From: JAUJOE01 sp038252945
GTDB lineage: Bacteria; Actinomycetota; Actinomycetes; Propionibacteriales; Nocardioidaceae
DNA: 15,073 bases
Direction of reading: 5' to 3'
Assembly (NCBI GenBank): GCA_038252945.1
Contig: JBBSHN010000060.1
Span: 1 to 15,073, forward strand
Part shown: positions 1 to 5,801 of the stretch, one piece after another
Position numbering within the stretch: the stretch's first letter is position 1
Layout: the number at the start of each line of letters is the position of its first letter
The notes under the pieces: generated by a model
What the model was told of the DNA's origin: nothing
The model's database searches: none
The model's input: only the letters and a program-made list of their open reading frames with translations
Translations under genes and position numbers: made by a program

Positions 1-451
1 GAGTTTCGTGGAGGAGCGCGAACGCGTCATTCGGCAGCAACAGGACTCGATCCGCGAGCTCTCCACACCGGTTCTGCCCGTGCGCGAGCGCCTGCTGATC
101 CTTCCCATCGTCGGTGTGCTCGACAGCGAGCGAGCCCGCCAGCTCACCGACCAGCTGCTCAACGGTATCCGGACGCACCGCGCCCGTGTGGTGGTCATCG
201 ACATCACGGGAGTTCCCGACGTGGACGAAGCTGTCGCGAACCACCTTGTGCGGACTGTCGACGCGTCTCGACTGATGGGCGCCAACGTGATCATCACTGG
301 ACTGTCTCCAGACATCGCTCGCACGCTGGTCACAATCGGCGTCGATCTACGGAAGATGAACACCATCGGCGACCTTCAGGGCGGCCTGGAAGCCGCCGAA
401 CGGCAGCTGGGAATGTCTCGTGCTGGAGCTATAGATGCGGAATCGTCGTGA
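1..451 (+). CDS. rsbR: RsbR-like stressosome STAS protein, C-terminal part (5' end outside window)
   Basis: The visible 147 residues after a GTG at 8 are a STAS domain of the RsbR type. The landmarks are VVVIDITGVP (residues 61-70), the AVANHL helix start (75-80), and IITGLSPDIA (95-104). In the family, RsbR co-antagonists have a ~150-residue N-terminal sensor domain. Here the reading frame is already open at base 2 and begins with an ELSTPV linker typical of the sensor/STAS junction, so I infer that the true start lies upstream and this is a partial gene. RsbR proteins build the stressosome with RsbS and sequester the kinase RsbT. The residue aligned with the first RsbT phospho-threonine (T in the usual VDT) is E74; the second (T106 in ARTLV) is kept. 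The TGA stop overlaps the GTG start of the RsbS-like gene by 4 nt, so translation is coupled. Confidence 0.75.
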   Translation, partial: SFVEERERVIRQQQDSIRELSTPVLPVRERLLILPIVGVLDSERARQLTDQLLNGIRTHRARVVVIDITGVPDVDEAVANHLVRTVDASRLMGANVIITGLSPDIARTLVTIGVDLRKMNTIGDLQGGLEAAERQLGMSRAGAIDAESS

Positions 452-858
452 CCACGGACGGTGCAGCGCTCGTATCGATATTGCGCCAGGGCCCATATTT
501 GATCGCCTCGATACATACCGCTTTGGACGATACCGAGATGGTGCGCTTTCGGGACGACTTGGTCGAGCGGATAGGCGAGGATCGTTGTACAGGCGTGATC
601 ATTGACGTAGCAGCGCTGGACCTTCTTGACTCTTTCGGGTCGTGCACATTGAGGAGTATCGCCGAGATGGCTCGGCTCCGCGGCGCCATCACAGTGGTCG
701 TAGGCATACAGCCCGAAGTTGCATTCGCGATGGTCGAGTTGGGAATGAGTGATGTGTTCGCCCACACTGCCCTCGACCTCGAAGAAGGAATCGAATTCCT
801 CCAAGAGATGTTCGACTCGGAACAGATGGCTATATTGCCCTCCAAGGATGTCCGTTGA
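448..858 (+). CDS. rsbS: RsbS-like stressosome STAS antagonist
   Basis: This is a 136-residue single STAS domain, close to the usual ~120 for RsbS. Residues 50-62 hold the strand and loop ending in LLDSFG, and S62 aligns with the serine of RsbS phosphorylated by RsbT. GIQPEVA (78-84) and ALDLEEGIE are further family marks. RsbS forms the stressosome core with RsbR and binds RsbT until phosphorylation releases it. The GTG start overlaps the preceding stop (GTGA). The 3' end overlaps the next gene's TTG start by 4 nt. The gene normally expected next is rsbT, a GHKL-type serine kinase, and it is not present. Confident on family; the partner kinase must be encoded elsewhere if the system works. 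Confidence 0.82.
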   Translation: MTTDGAALVSILRQGPYLIASIHTALDDTEMVRFRDDLVERIGEDRCTGVIIDVAALDLLDSFGSCTLRSIAEMARLRGAITVVVGIQPEVAFAMVELGMSDVFAHTALDLEEGIEFLQEMFDSEQMAILPSKDVR

Positions 859-1157
859 CGGGGACTCTTGAGCTCACGAACCTAAGGCGGGACTATCGAG
901 CGGCGTTCCTCCGTTATCTGGGCCTACGCGACGAGGCCGCTCTGCACGATGCCTATCTCTTAGGTCGTGCGAATGTCGCGCGTTCCGTGACCACCATGGA
1001 TATTGCGAGGGTGCACCACGAGGTGCTGCTAGATGCCTTACGCGAGACGCGCGTCGACGACCTGCAGATCGTTGCCGAGCGAGCGGCTGAGTTCCTTCTT
1101 CAAGTGCTTGTCGTCTACGACATGTCAGCCCAGCGAGGGCGTCCACCAGCCAGCTGA
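855..1157 (+). CDS. stand-alone RsbU N-terminal (kinase-recruitment) domain protein
   Basis: This 100-residue protein resembles the N-terminal domain of the phosphatase RsbU, a helical dimer that binds RsbT. Matching elements are the early RYLGLRDEAALHDAYLLGR helix, an HHEVL segment corresponding to HRKVL in Bacillus RsbU, and the final helix EFLLQVLVVYDMS. The chosen TTG start overlaps the rsbS-like stop (TTGA) and has AAGGA six bases upstream. The protein stops just after the domain: there is no PP2C catalytic domain, and I found no continuation in the other frames of the 69 bp before pntAA. It is therefore either a natural adaptor or a truncated rsbU. Its third place in a coupled operon argues that it is expressed and joins the stressosome output. 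Family assignment is from remembered motifs. Confidence 0.72.
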   Translation: MTGTLELTNLRRDYRAAFLRYLGLRDEAALHDAYLLGRANVARSVTTMDIARVHHEVLLDALRETRVDDLQIVAERAAEFLLQVLVVYDMSAQRGRPPAS

Positions 1158-1226
1158 CCTGCCACTGCCTCCCTTTACCACCCCAGATGCTGCCCATGAC
1201 CGGGTTGGTGCTCTAGGTTTCACCGC

Positions 1227-2351
1227 GTGAAGGTCGCCGTGGTCAAGGAAACGCTCGAGGGGGAGGCGCGAGTCGCACTCGTGCCGGAGCTGGTGGCGAA
1301 GCTGACCGCTCTTGGGTACGACGTCGCGATCGAACCAGAGGCCGGATTCGCCGCCGACTATCCCGACGACGCCTACTCCGCGGCGTCGGCTGAGGTGTCT
1401 TCCGAGGCTTTGCAGCAGGCGAGCTTGGTGCTGTCGGTTCAGCCGTTGAGTGTCGACCGGCTAGACATGATGGTCCCCGGAGTCGCCACTGTCTCGTTCC
1501 TGCCGCCCGCGCAGTCGCTCGAGGCGATCGCACGACGTCGAGAGCTGGGGATCACGTCCTTTGCCATGGAGCTCGTACCACGCATCTCTCGGTCGCAGTC
1601 GATGGACGCATTAAGCTCCCAGGGGCTCGTCGCTGGCTACCGGTGCGCGATCATCGCCGCCTCAATGCTGCGACGTTTCTTTCCTCTGAACATGACTGCG
1701 GCCGGAACGGTGACACCTGCTGAGGTCGTCGTACTGGGGGCGGGAGTGGCCGGGCTGCAGGCCATCGCGACGTGCAGGCGCCTCGGAGCCGTGGTGAAGG
1801 CGTACGACGTCCGCGCGGCTGCGGCCGAAGAGATTCGCTCGATGGGAGCAACCGCGATCGAGCTTGATCTCGAGACGCTCGAGGGTTCAGGTGGCTATGC
1901 GCGGGAGATGACTCAGGATCGGGCGGCTCGTCAACTCGAGCTGCTGACGCCGTACATCGCTGCAGCAGACGCCCTCATCACTACCGCCGCCGTCCCAGGT
2001 CGACGGGCACCGCAGCTGGTGACCGCGGCGATGGTGGAGCAGATGCGTCCTGGTTCGGTGGTGGTCGATCTGGCCGCGGAGACCGGCGGCAACGTTGAGG
2101 GATCGGTGGCCGGCCAGGTGGTGCGCGTGGGCCCGGCGCAGGTGTGGGGAGCGGCCAACGTGCCCAGTCAGATGCCTGGCCCGGCGAGCAAGCTCTACGC
2201 CCAGAACGTGGTGAACCTGGTGACGCTGATGACGCGGGACGGCGCGTTCTCCCCGGACTTCGACGACGAGATCGTGACGGGGACATGCGTCACTCACGCT
2301 GGCGAGGTGACCCACGAGGCCACCAGAGAGCAGTTGGAGGACCAGTCGTGA
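1227..2351 (+). CDS. pntAA: NAD(P) transhydrogenase subunit alpha part 1 (NAD(H)-binding domain I)
   Basis: This 374-residue soluble domain I binds NAD(H) and passes hydride to domain III of PntB at the inner face of the membrane. The start is GTG 1227, giving the family N-terminus MKVAVVKET. Residues 119-132 (RISRSQSMDALSSQ) are the RQD-type loop region, and GAGVAGLQAI (171-180) is the dinucleotide fold, followed by an acidic residue in YDVR. GSGGYA is the mobile-loop region. Length fits the three-gene actinobacterial/alphaproteobacterial arrangement, in which domain I is separate from the membrane part. The stop at 2351 overlaps the GTG of pntAB by 4 nt. The complex uses the proton gradient to make NADPH from NADH. 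Only a weak Shine-Dalgarno (CTAGG) precedes the start. Confidence 0.95.
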   Translation: MKVAVVKETLEGEARVALVPELVAKLTALGYDVAIEPEAGFAADYPDDAYSAASAEVSSEALQQASLVLSVQPLSVDRLDMMVPGVATVSFLPPAQSLEAIARRRELGITSFAMELVPRISRSQSMDALSSQGLVAGYRCAIIAASMLRRFFPLNMTAAGTVTPAEVVVLGAGVAGLQAIATCRRLGAVVKAYDVRAAAAEEIRSMGATAIELDLETLEGSGGYAREMTQDRAARQLELLTPYIAAADALITTAAVPGRRAPQLVTAAMVEQMRPGSVVVDLAAETGGNVEGSVAGQVVRVGPAQVWGAANVPSQMPGPASKLYAQNVVNLVTLMTRDGAFSPDFDDEIVTGTCVTHAGEVTHEATREQLEDQS

Positions 2352-2647
2352 GCGAAGCCGTGGTGTGGCTGACGATCTTCGTCCTCAGCGTGTTCGTCGG
2401 CGTCGAGGTCATCTCCAAGGTGTCGTCGACTCTGCACACGCCGCTGATGTCAGGGGCCAATGCCATTCACGGCGTCATTCTGCTGGGCGCGATCTTGGTG
2501 ACCGGCTTCACGACGTCGACGCTCGGGCTGATCGTGGGGCTTGTCGCCGTCGTACTGGCGGCCGTGAACATGGTCGGCGGCTTCGTGGTCACAGACCGCA
2601 TGTTGCAGATGTTCAGCACGCGTAACCGCCCGGGCCCGCGGGCATGA
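2348..2647 (+). CDS. pntAB: NAD(P) transhydrogenase subunit alpha part 2 (membrane)
   Basis: This 99-residue protein has three hydrophobic spans and the PntA membrane signature around GVEVISKVSSTLHTPLMSG (residues 18-36), followed by NAIHGVI. It supplies part of the proton channel (domain II) together with the N-terminal half of PntB. The start is set at GTG 2348, because GGAGG lies seven bases upstream and MSEAVVWLTIFVLS is the usual membrane N-terminus; longer readings of the frame run inside pntAA and are not credible. It overlaps pntAA by 4 nt at its start and pntB by 4 nt (ATGA) at its end, so all three subunits should be translated in step. Confidence 0.95.
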   Translation: MSEAVVWLTIFVLSVFVGVEVISKVSSTLHTPLMSGANAIHGVILLGAILVTGFTTSTLGLIVGLVAVVLAAVNMVGGFVVTDRMLQMFSTRNRPGPRA

Positions 2648-4032
2648 CTCCAACCTGGGCGCAACTGGCGTACCTGGCCGCCGCTGTCTGCTTCATTCTC
2701 GCGCTGCGCGGACTCTCCTCGCCGCGCACTGCCCGCAACGGCAACCTCATCGGCGCGGTAGGGGCAGTGCTTGCCTGTGTCACCGTCTTCTTTGCTCAAG
2801 ACCTGCAGCACGTCGGGTTGATCCTGTTGGCCATCGCGGTCGGCACGGTCATCGGTGTGGTCGGTGCCCGGCGGGTACAGATGACGCAGATGCCGCAGCT
2901 CGTGGCGCTCTTCAACGGCGTCGGAGGCGGTGCCGCGGCTCTGGTAGCACTTTTGGAGCTTTGGCAAGCGGGCGCGGCGCCGAGTGTCATCGGCGTACCG
3001 AAGTTCGACCTCGCAGCCACGGCTTTCACGATCCTGGTCGGTTCGGTCAGCTTCTCCGGCTCGCTCGTCACCTTCGCCAAGCTGCAGGAACTCATGACGA
3101 CCCGGCCGGTGCTGTTCCCCGGGCTGCCGGTCGTCTTCGGGGGAGCTCTGCTCGCTGGTGTCGTCCTGGGCGTCCTGCTCGTCGTAAGCCCGAGTGTGCT
3201 CCTCGGCGTGGTGATCGGCCTGGTGGGCCTTCTTCTCGGTGTGGTTCTCGTGCTTCCGGTCGGAGGCGCGGACGTACCGATCGTCATCTCGCTGTTGAAC
3301 GCGTTCACCGGTTTGACCGTCGCCGCCGGTGGCTACGTGCTCGGCAACACCCTTTTGCTCGTCGCCGGAACGCTTGTTGGCGCCTCGGGAACCCTGCTCA
3401 CCAAGCTCATGGCGGCCGCAATGGGCCGCTCGCTTCTCCACACGTTGTTCGGCGCGCTCAAGGGTGGCTCGACGTTGGGAGCGGGCGAGGCATCGGACCG
3501 TCCGGTGCGTTCGGCCAGTCCGCAGGACGTCGCCATCCTGCTCGGCTATGCGTCTCGCGTCATCGTCGTACCGGGATACGGCCTTGCGGTGGCTCAGGCC
3601 CAGCACACGCTGCGCGAACTCGTCGATGTACTGGGGGAGAAGGGGATTGCGGTGGACTACGGCATCCATCCCGTCGCCGGACGGATGCCGGGCCACATGA
3701 ACGTGCTGCTGGCCGAGGCTCAGGTGCCGTACGACCAGCTCAAGGAAATGGACGACATCAACGGGGAGTTCAAGCAGACCGACGTTGTGCTCGTCGTCGG
3801 AGCCAACGATGTGGTCAACCCCGCCGCCAAGACCACACCGGGCGCACCCATCTACGGAATGCCGATCCTCAACGCGAGCGATGGCCGGCAGATCGTCTTC
3901 ATGAAGCGGTCGATGCGCCCGGGCTTTGCCGGCATCGAGAACGAGCTGCTGTTCGACCCCAAGACCACGCTGCTGTTCGGGGACGCCAAGGACACAATGA
4001 GCAAGCTGCTGTCGGCGGTCAAGGCGTTGTGA
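2644..4032 (+). CDS. pntB: NAD(P) transhydrogenase subunit beta (membrane domain plus NADP(H)-binding domain III)
   Basis: This 462-residue protein has the normal PntB length. The first ~270 residues are hydrophobic helices of the proton channel, including the conserved stretch MPQLVALFNGVGGGAAA. The C-terminal ~180 residues are domain III: PGYGLAVAQAQ at about 311-321 binds the NADP(H) pyrophosphate, and GANDVVNPAA at about 386-395 marks the nucleotide pocket. RPGFAGIENEL and LFGDAK near the end are also family signatures. All the expected key motifs are intact, so the enzyme is probably active. The ATG overlaps the pntAB stop. The gene converges on upp, with a hairpin in the 32-bp gap between them. 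Confidence 0.97.
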   Translation: MTPTWAQLAYLAAAVCFILALRGLSSPRTARNGNLIGAVGAVLACVTVFFAQDLQHVGLILLAIAVGTVIGVVGARRVQMTQMPQLVALFNGVGGGAAALVALLELWQAGAAPSVIGVPKFDLAATAFTILVGSVSFSGSLVTFAKLQELMTTRPVLFPGLPVVFGGALLAGVVLGVLLVVSPSVLLGVVIGLVGLLLGVVLVLPVGGADVPIVISLLNAFTGLTVAAGGYVLGNTLLLVAGTLVGASGTLLTKLMAAAMGRSLLHTLFGALKGGSTLGAGEASDRPVRSASPQDVAILLGYASRVIVVPGYGLAVAQAQHTLRELVDVLGEKGIAVDYGIHPVAGRMPGHMNVLLAEAQVPYDQLKEMDDINGEFKQTDVVLVVGANDVVNPAAKTTPGAPIYGMPILNASDGRQIVFMKRSMRPGFAGIENELLFDPKTTLLFGDAKDTMSKLLSAVKAL

Positions 4033-4040
4033 CGACGACG

Positions 4041-4073
4041 GCCGGCATCCGCTGACCAGCGGTGCTAGCCGGC
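4041..4073. terminator. hairpin between convergent pntB and upp
   Basis: GCCGGC at 4041-4046 pairs with GCCGGC at 4068-4073, and inside it CCGCT (4049-4053) pairs with AGCGG (4058-4062) around a GACC loop, with small asymmetric bulges. No U-run follows on either strand, so it is not a textbook intrinsic terminator, but actinobacterial terminators often lack one. It lies just after pntB and contains the upp stop codon (4065-4067), so it could serve both genes. Function is inferred. Confidence 0.5.
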
Positions 4074-4706
4074 GATGCCGTAGAGCCGGTCACCGGCGTC
4101 GCCGAGTCCGGGCACGATGTAGCCCTTGTCGTTGAGCCGCTCGTCCATGGCAGCGGTCACCACCGAGACCGGAACGCCGCAGTTTTCCACCTCGGTGGTC
4201 AGTCGAGCGCAACCTTCTGGCGCGGCCAGGAGACAGATCGCGGTGATGGACTCCGCGCCGCGGTCGGTCAGGAACCGTACGGCGGCCGACAATGTGCCCC
4301 CGGTGGCCAGCATCGGGTCGAGCACATAACACTGGCGCCCGCCGAGCTGCTCGGGCAGTCGTTCGGCGTACGTCGAGGCGCGGAGAGTTTGTTCGTTCCG
4401 GATCATTCCCAGGAACCCGACCTCGGCGGTGGGCAGCAGCCGCACCATGCCGTCGAGCATGCCGAGCCCGGCCCGAAGGATTGGCACGACCAGCGGTTTG
4501 GGGGCAGCCAGTTTGACGCCCTGCGCCTCCGCGACGGGCGTGGTGATGTGGACCGGCGCCGTACGGACACCCCTTGTCGCTTCATAGGCCAACAACGTCA
4601 CCAGTTCGTCGACCAGGCGTCGAAACGTCGGAGAGTTCGTGGTCTGGTCGCGAAGTGCCGTGAGCTTGTGGGCTACCAACGGGTGGTCGATCACGCAGGT
4701 CTGCAT
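4065..4706 (-). CDS. upp: uracil phosphoribosyltransferase
   Basis: This 213-residue protein has the normal length for Upp. It converts uracil and PRPP to UMP in the pyrimidine salvage pathway, in the cytoplasm. The PRPP-binding loop is DPMLATGGT (residues 130-138), preceded by the hydrophobic strand YVL. VVPILRAGLGML (73-84) and the C-terminal YIVPGLGDAGDRLYG uracil-binding segment are both present. The ATG at 4706 gives the standard N-terminus. The gene is divergent from tadA with a ~110-bp shared upstream region, and convergent with pntB. The pairing with tadA and tRNA-Ser looks like ordinary core-genome context. Confidence 0.95.
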   Translation of the reverse strand: MQTCVIDHPLVAHKLTALRDQTTNSPTFRRLVDELVTLLAYEATRGVRTAPVHITTPVAEAQGVKLAAPKPLVVPILRAGLGMLDGMVRLLPTAEVGFLGMIRNEQTLRASTYAERLPEQLGGRQCYVLDPMLATGGTLSAAVRFLTDRGAESITAICLLAAPEGCARLTTEVENCGVPVSVVTAAMDERLNDKGYIVPGLGDAGDRLYGIAG

Positions 4707-4814
4707 GAGGCTTCAACCTAGGGGATGAGTGGTCCCTGCATCGAGCCTGCCGCCAATTGCTCGACGCCGCTAGGTTTCCCAACTCTTGCGTGCGGATCTG
4801 TCACGATCGGTCAG

Positions 4815-5318
4815 GTGACCGGTGAGCCAGCCGACAGCGCGTCCGCCGCCAGCACGTCGAAGGCTGCGCCGCCCCCGGCGGCGCTGGTACGCAGAGCCCT
4901 CGAGGTCGCCCGTCAAGCGGATCGGTCTCACGACGTACCTGTCGGTGCGGTGGTAGTCGGTCCGGACGGGGATGAGTTGTCCAGCGCCGCAAACGCGCGA
5001 GAGGCCGACACCGACCCAACCGCTCACGCCGAGATGCTGGCGCTGCGCCGAGCGGCGCAGCGGCTCGGTACCTGGCGGCTCGCGGGCTGCACGCTCGCCG
5101 TCACGCTGGAGCCGTGCACCATGTGCGGCGGTGCCCTCGTCCTGGCGCGGATCGACCGACTGATCTTCGGCGCTTACGACGACAAAGCCGGCGCAGTCGG
5201 ATCGCTGTGGGACGTCGTACGCGATCGGCGGCTGAACCATCGACCGGACGTTCTGGGCGGCGTACTGGCCGACGAATGTGCTGAGCTGTTGCGGGACTTC
5301 TTCGACTCCCATCGCTGA
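4815..5318 (+). CDS. tadA: tRNA-adenosine(34) deaminase TadA
   Basis: This zinc-dependent deaminase converts A34 to inosine in tRNA-Arg(ACG). With the start chosen here it has 167 residues. HAE at 71-73 supplies a zinc ligand and the catalytic glutamate, and PCTMC at 100-104 supplies the two cysteine ligands; VPVGAVVVG (41-49) and the FGAYDDKAGAVGS stretch are further family marks. An in-frame ATG at 4725 would add 30 residues, but codons between 4725 and 4815 have mixed third bases while those after 4815 are strongly G/C, and an AGGGG abuts that ATG with no spacing, so GTG 4815 is preferred. Neither start has a good Shine-Dalgarno. The gene ends 23 bp before tRNA-Ser. Confidence 0.92.
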   Translation: MTGEPADSASAASTSKAAPPPAALVRRALEVARQADRSHDVPVGAVVVGPDGDELSSAANAREADTDPTAHAEMLALRRAAQRLGTWRLAGCTLAVTLEPCTMCGGALVLARIDRLIFGAYDDKAGAVGSLWDVVRDRRLNHRPDVLGGVLADECAELLRDFFDSHR

Positions 5319-5341
5319 CCGGCTCCGGTAGCCTTCTGCGC

Positions 5342-5431
5342 GGTGGCGTGTCCGAGCGGCCTAAGGAGCACGCCTCGAAAGCGTGTGTGGGTTCACGCCC
5401 ACCGTGGGTTCAAATCCCACCGCCACCGCCA
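5342..5431 (+). tRNA. tRNA-Ser (anticodon CGA)
   Basis: The gene folds into a complete class II tRNA. Acceptor stem GGTGGCG (5342-5348) pairs with CGCCACC (5421-5427), with discriminator G at 5428 and an encoded CCA at 5429-5431. The anticodon stem is CACGC/GCGTG with loop CTCGAAA, giving anticodon CGA at 5376-5378 for UCG codons. A long variable arm follows, then a T arm GTGGG-TTCAAAT-CCCAC. Its 3' end from the T loop onward is the left copy of a 25-bp repeat and the probable attL of the island that follows. The tRNA is intact, as expected when an element carries the replaced 3' end. Confidence 0.97.
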
Positions 5432-5432
5432 C
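5408..5432 (+). repeat. attL: left copy of the 25-bp direct repeat, within the tRNA-Ser 3' end
   Basis: The repeat begins with GTTCAAATCCCAC in the T arm and runs through the acceptor strand and the encoded CCA to the next base (C). It matches 9668-9692 at all 25 positions. The bases on either side differ between copies (GTGG before, TCTTCC after; compare GGGA before, GACTCT after), so the repeat edges are sharp. Confidence 0.9.
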
Positions 5433-5801
5433 TCTTCCCCGGCATAAGCGCAGGTCAAACACTTGCTCGGGTTATGTTTTCCGGTGATACGGGCCTGCTT
5501 GGTCACGAAGTGGTCAGCGCCGCTTGTCTGTCGTGCGGTTTCTAAGCAGTGCCTTGGCTGTGATGCCGCCTTCAACAGCTCGCACGTGAGGTTTGCCGGT
5601 GCTCCAGTCGATCACTGGCTGTGGGACCTCCGTCACCGGCTGGAGCCAACGCCCCCGCTGGTGGGAGACACGTGCCGTAGCGACCCGTCTATCCCCGGCG
5701 GCTTTCCACATGAGCCTCAAAGCATCGCCGCGACAGGGGAATGGGCACCGCCGGCGCTTGCGCATGTCGGGTGCCACCCGCCGGCGCTACATCTCCGATA
5801 C
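5433..5801. other. 369-bp gene-free left end of the island
   Basis: Reading frames cross this stretch on both strands, including an 87-residue one on the minus strand (5514-5777) and plus-strand frames running into the cyclase gene. None shows a recognisable domain, a good ribosome site or consistent codon bias. Two minor structures are visible: an 11-bp direct repeat CCGCCGGCGCT at 5748-5758 and 5778-5788, exactly 30 bp apart, and a 7-bp inverted repeat GCTCCAG/CTGGAGC at 5601-5607 and 5640-5646. The position next to attL is where an integrase or its remains might be expected, but I cannot identify one. Confidence 0.4.

Noticed and set aside
2467..3696. 409-residue minus-strand frame across pntAB/pntB
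   Set aside because: Antisense to well-supported genes; the composition is Arg/Asp/His-rich as expected for the reverse of GC-rich codons, with no domain.
5348..5545. Plus-strand frame overlapping tRNA-Ser (starts MSERPKEHASKAC)
   Set aside because: It is a translation of the tRNA gene itself, a well-known false gene at tRNA-Ser loci.
5514..5777. 87-residue minus-strand frame near attL as an integrase remnant
   Set aside because: No catalytic Arg-His-Tyr pattern or known N-terminal motif of tyrosine recombinases could be recognised.
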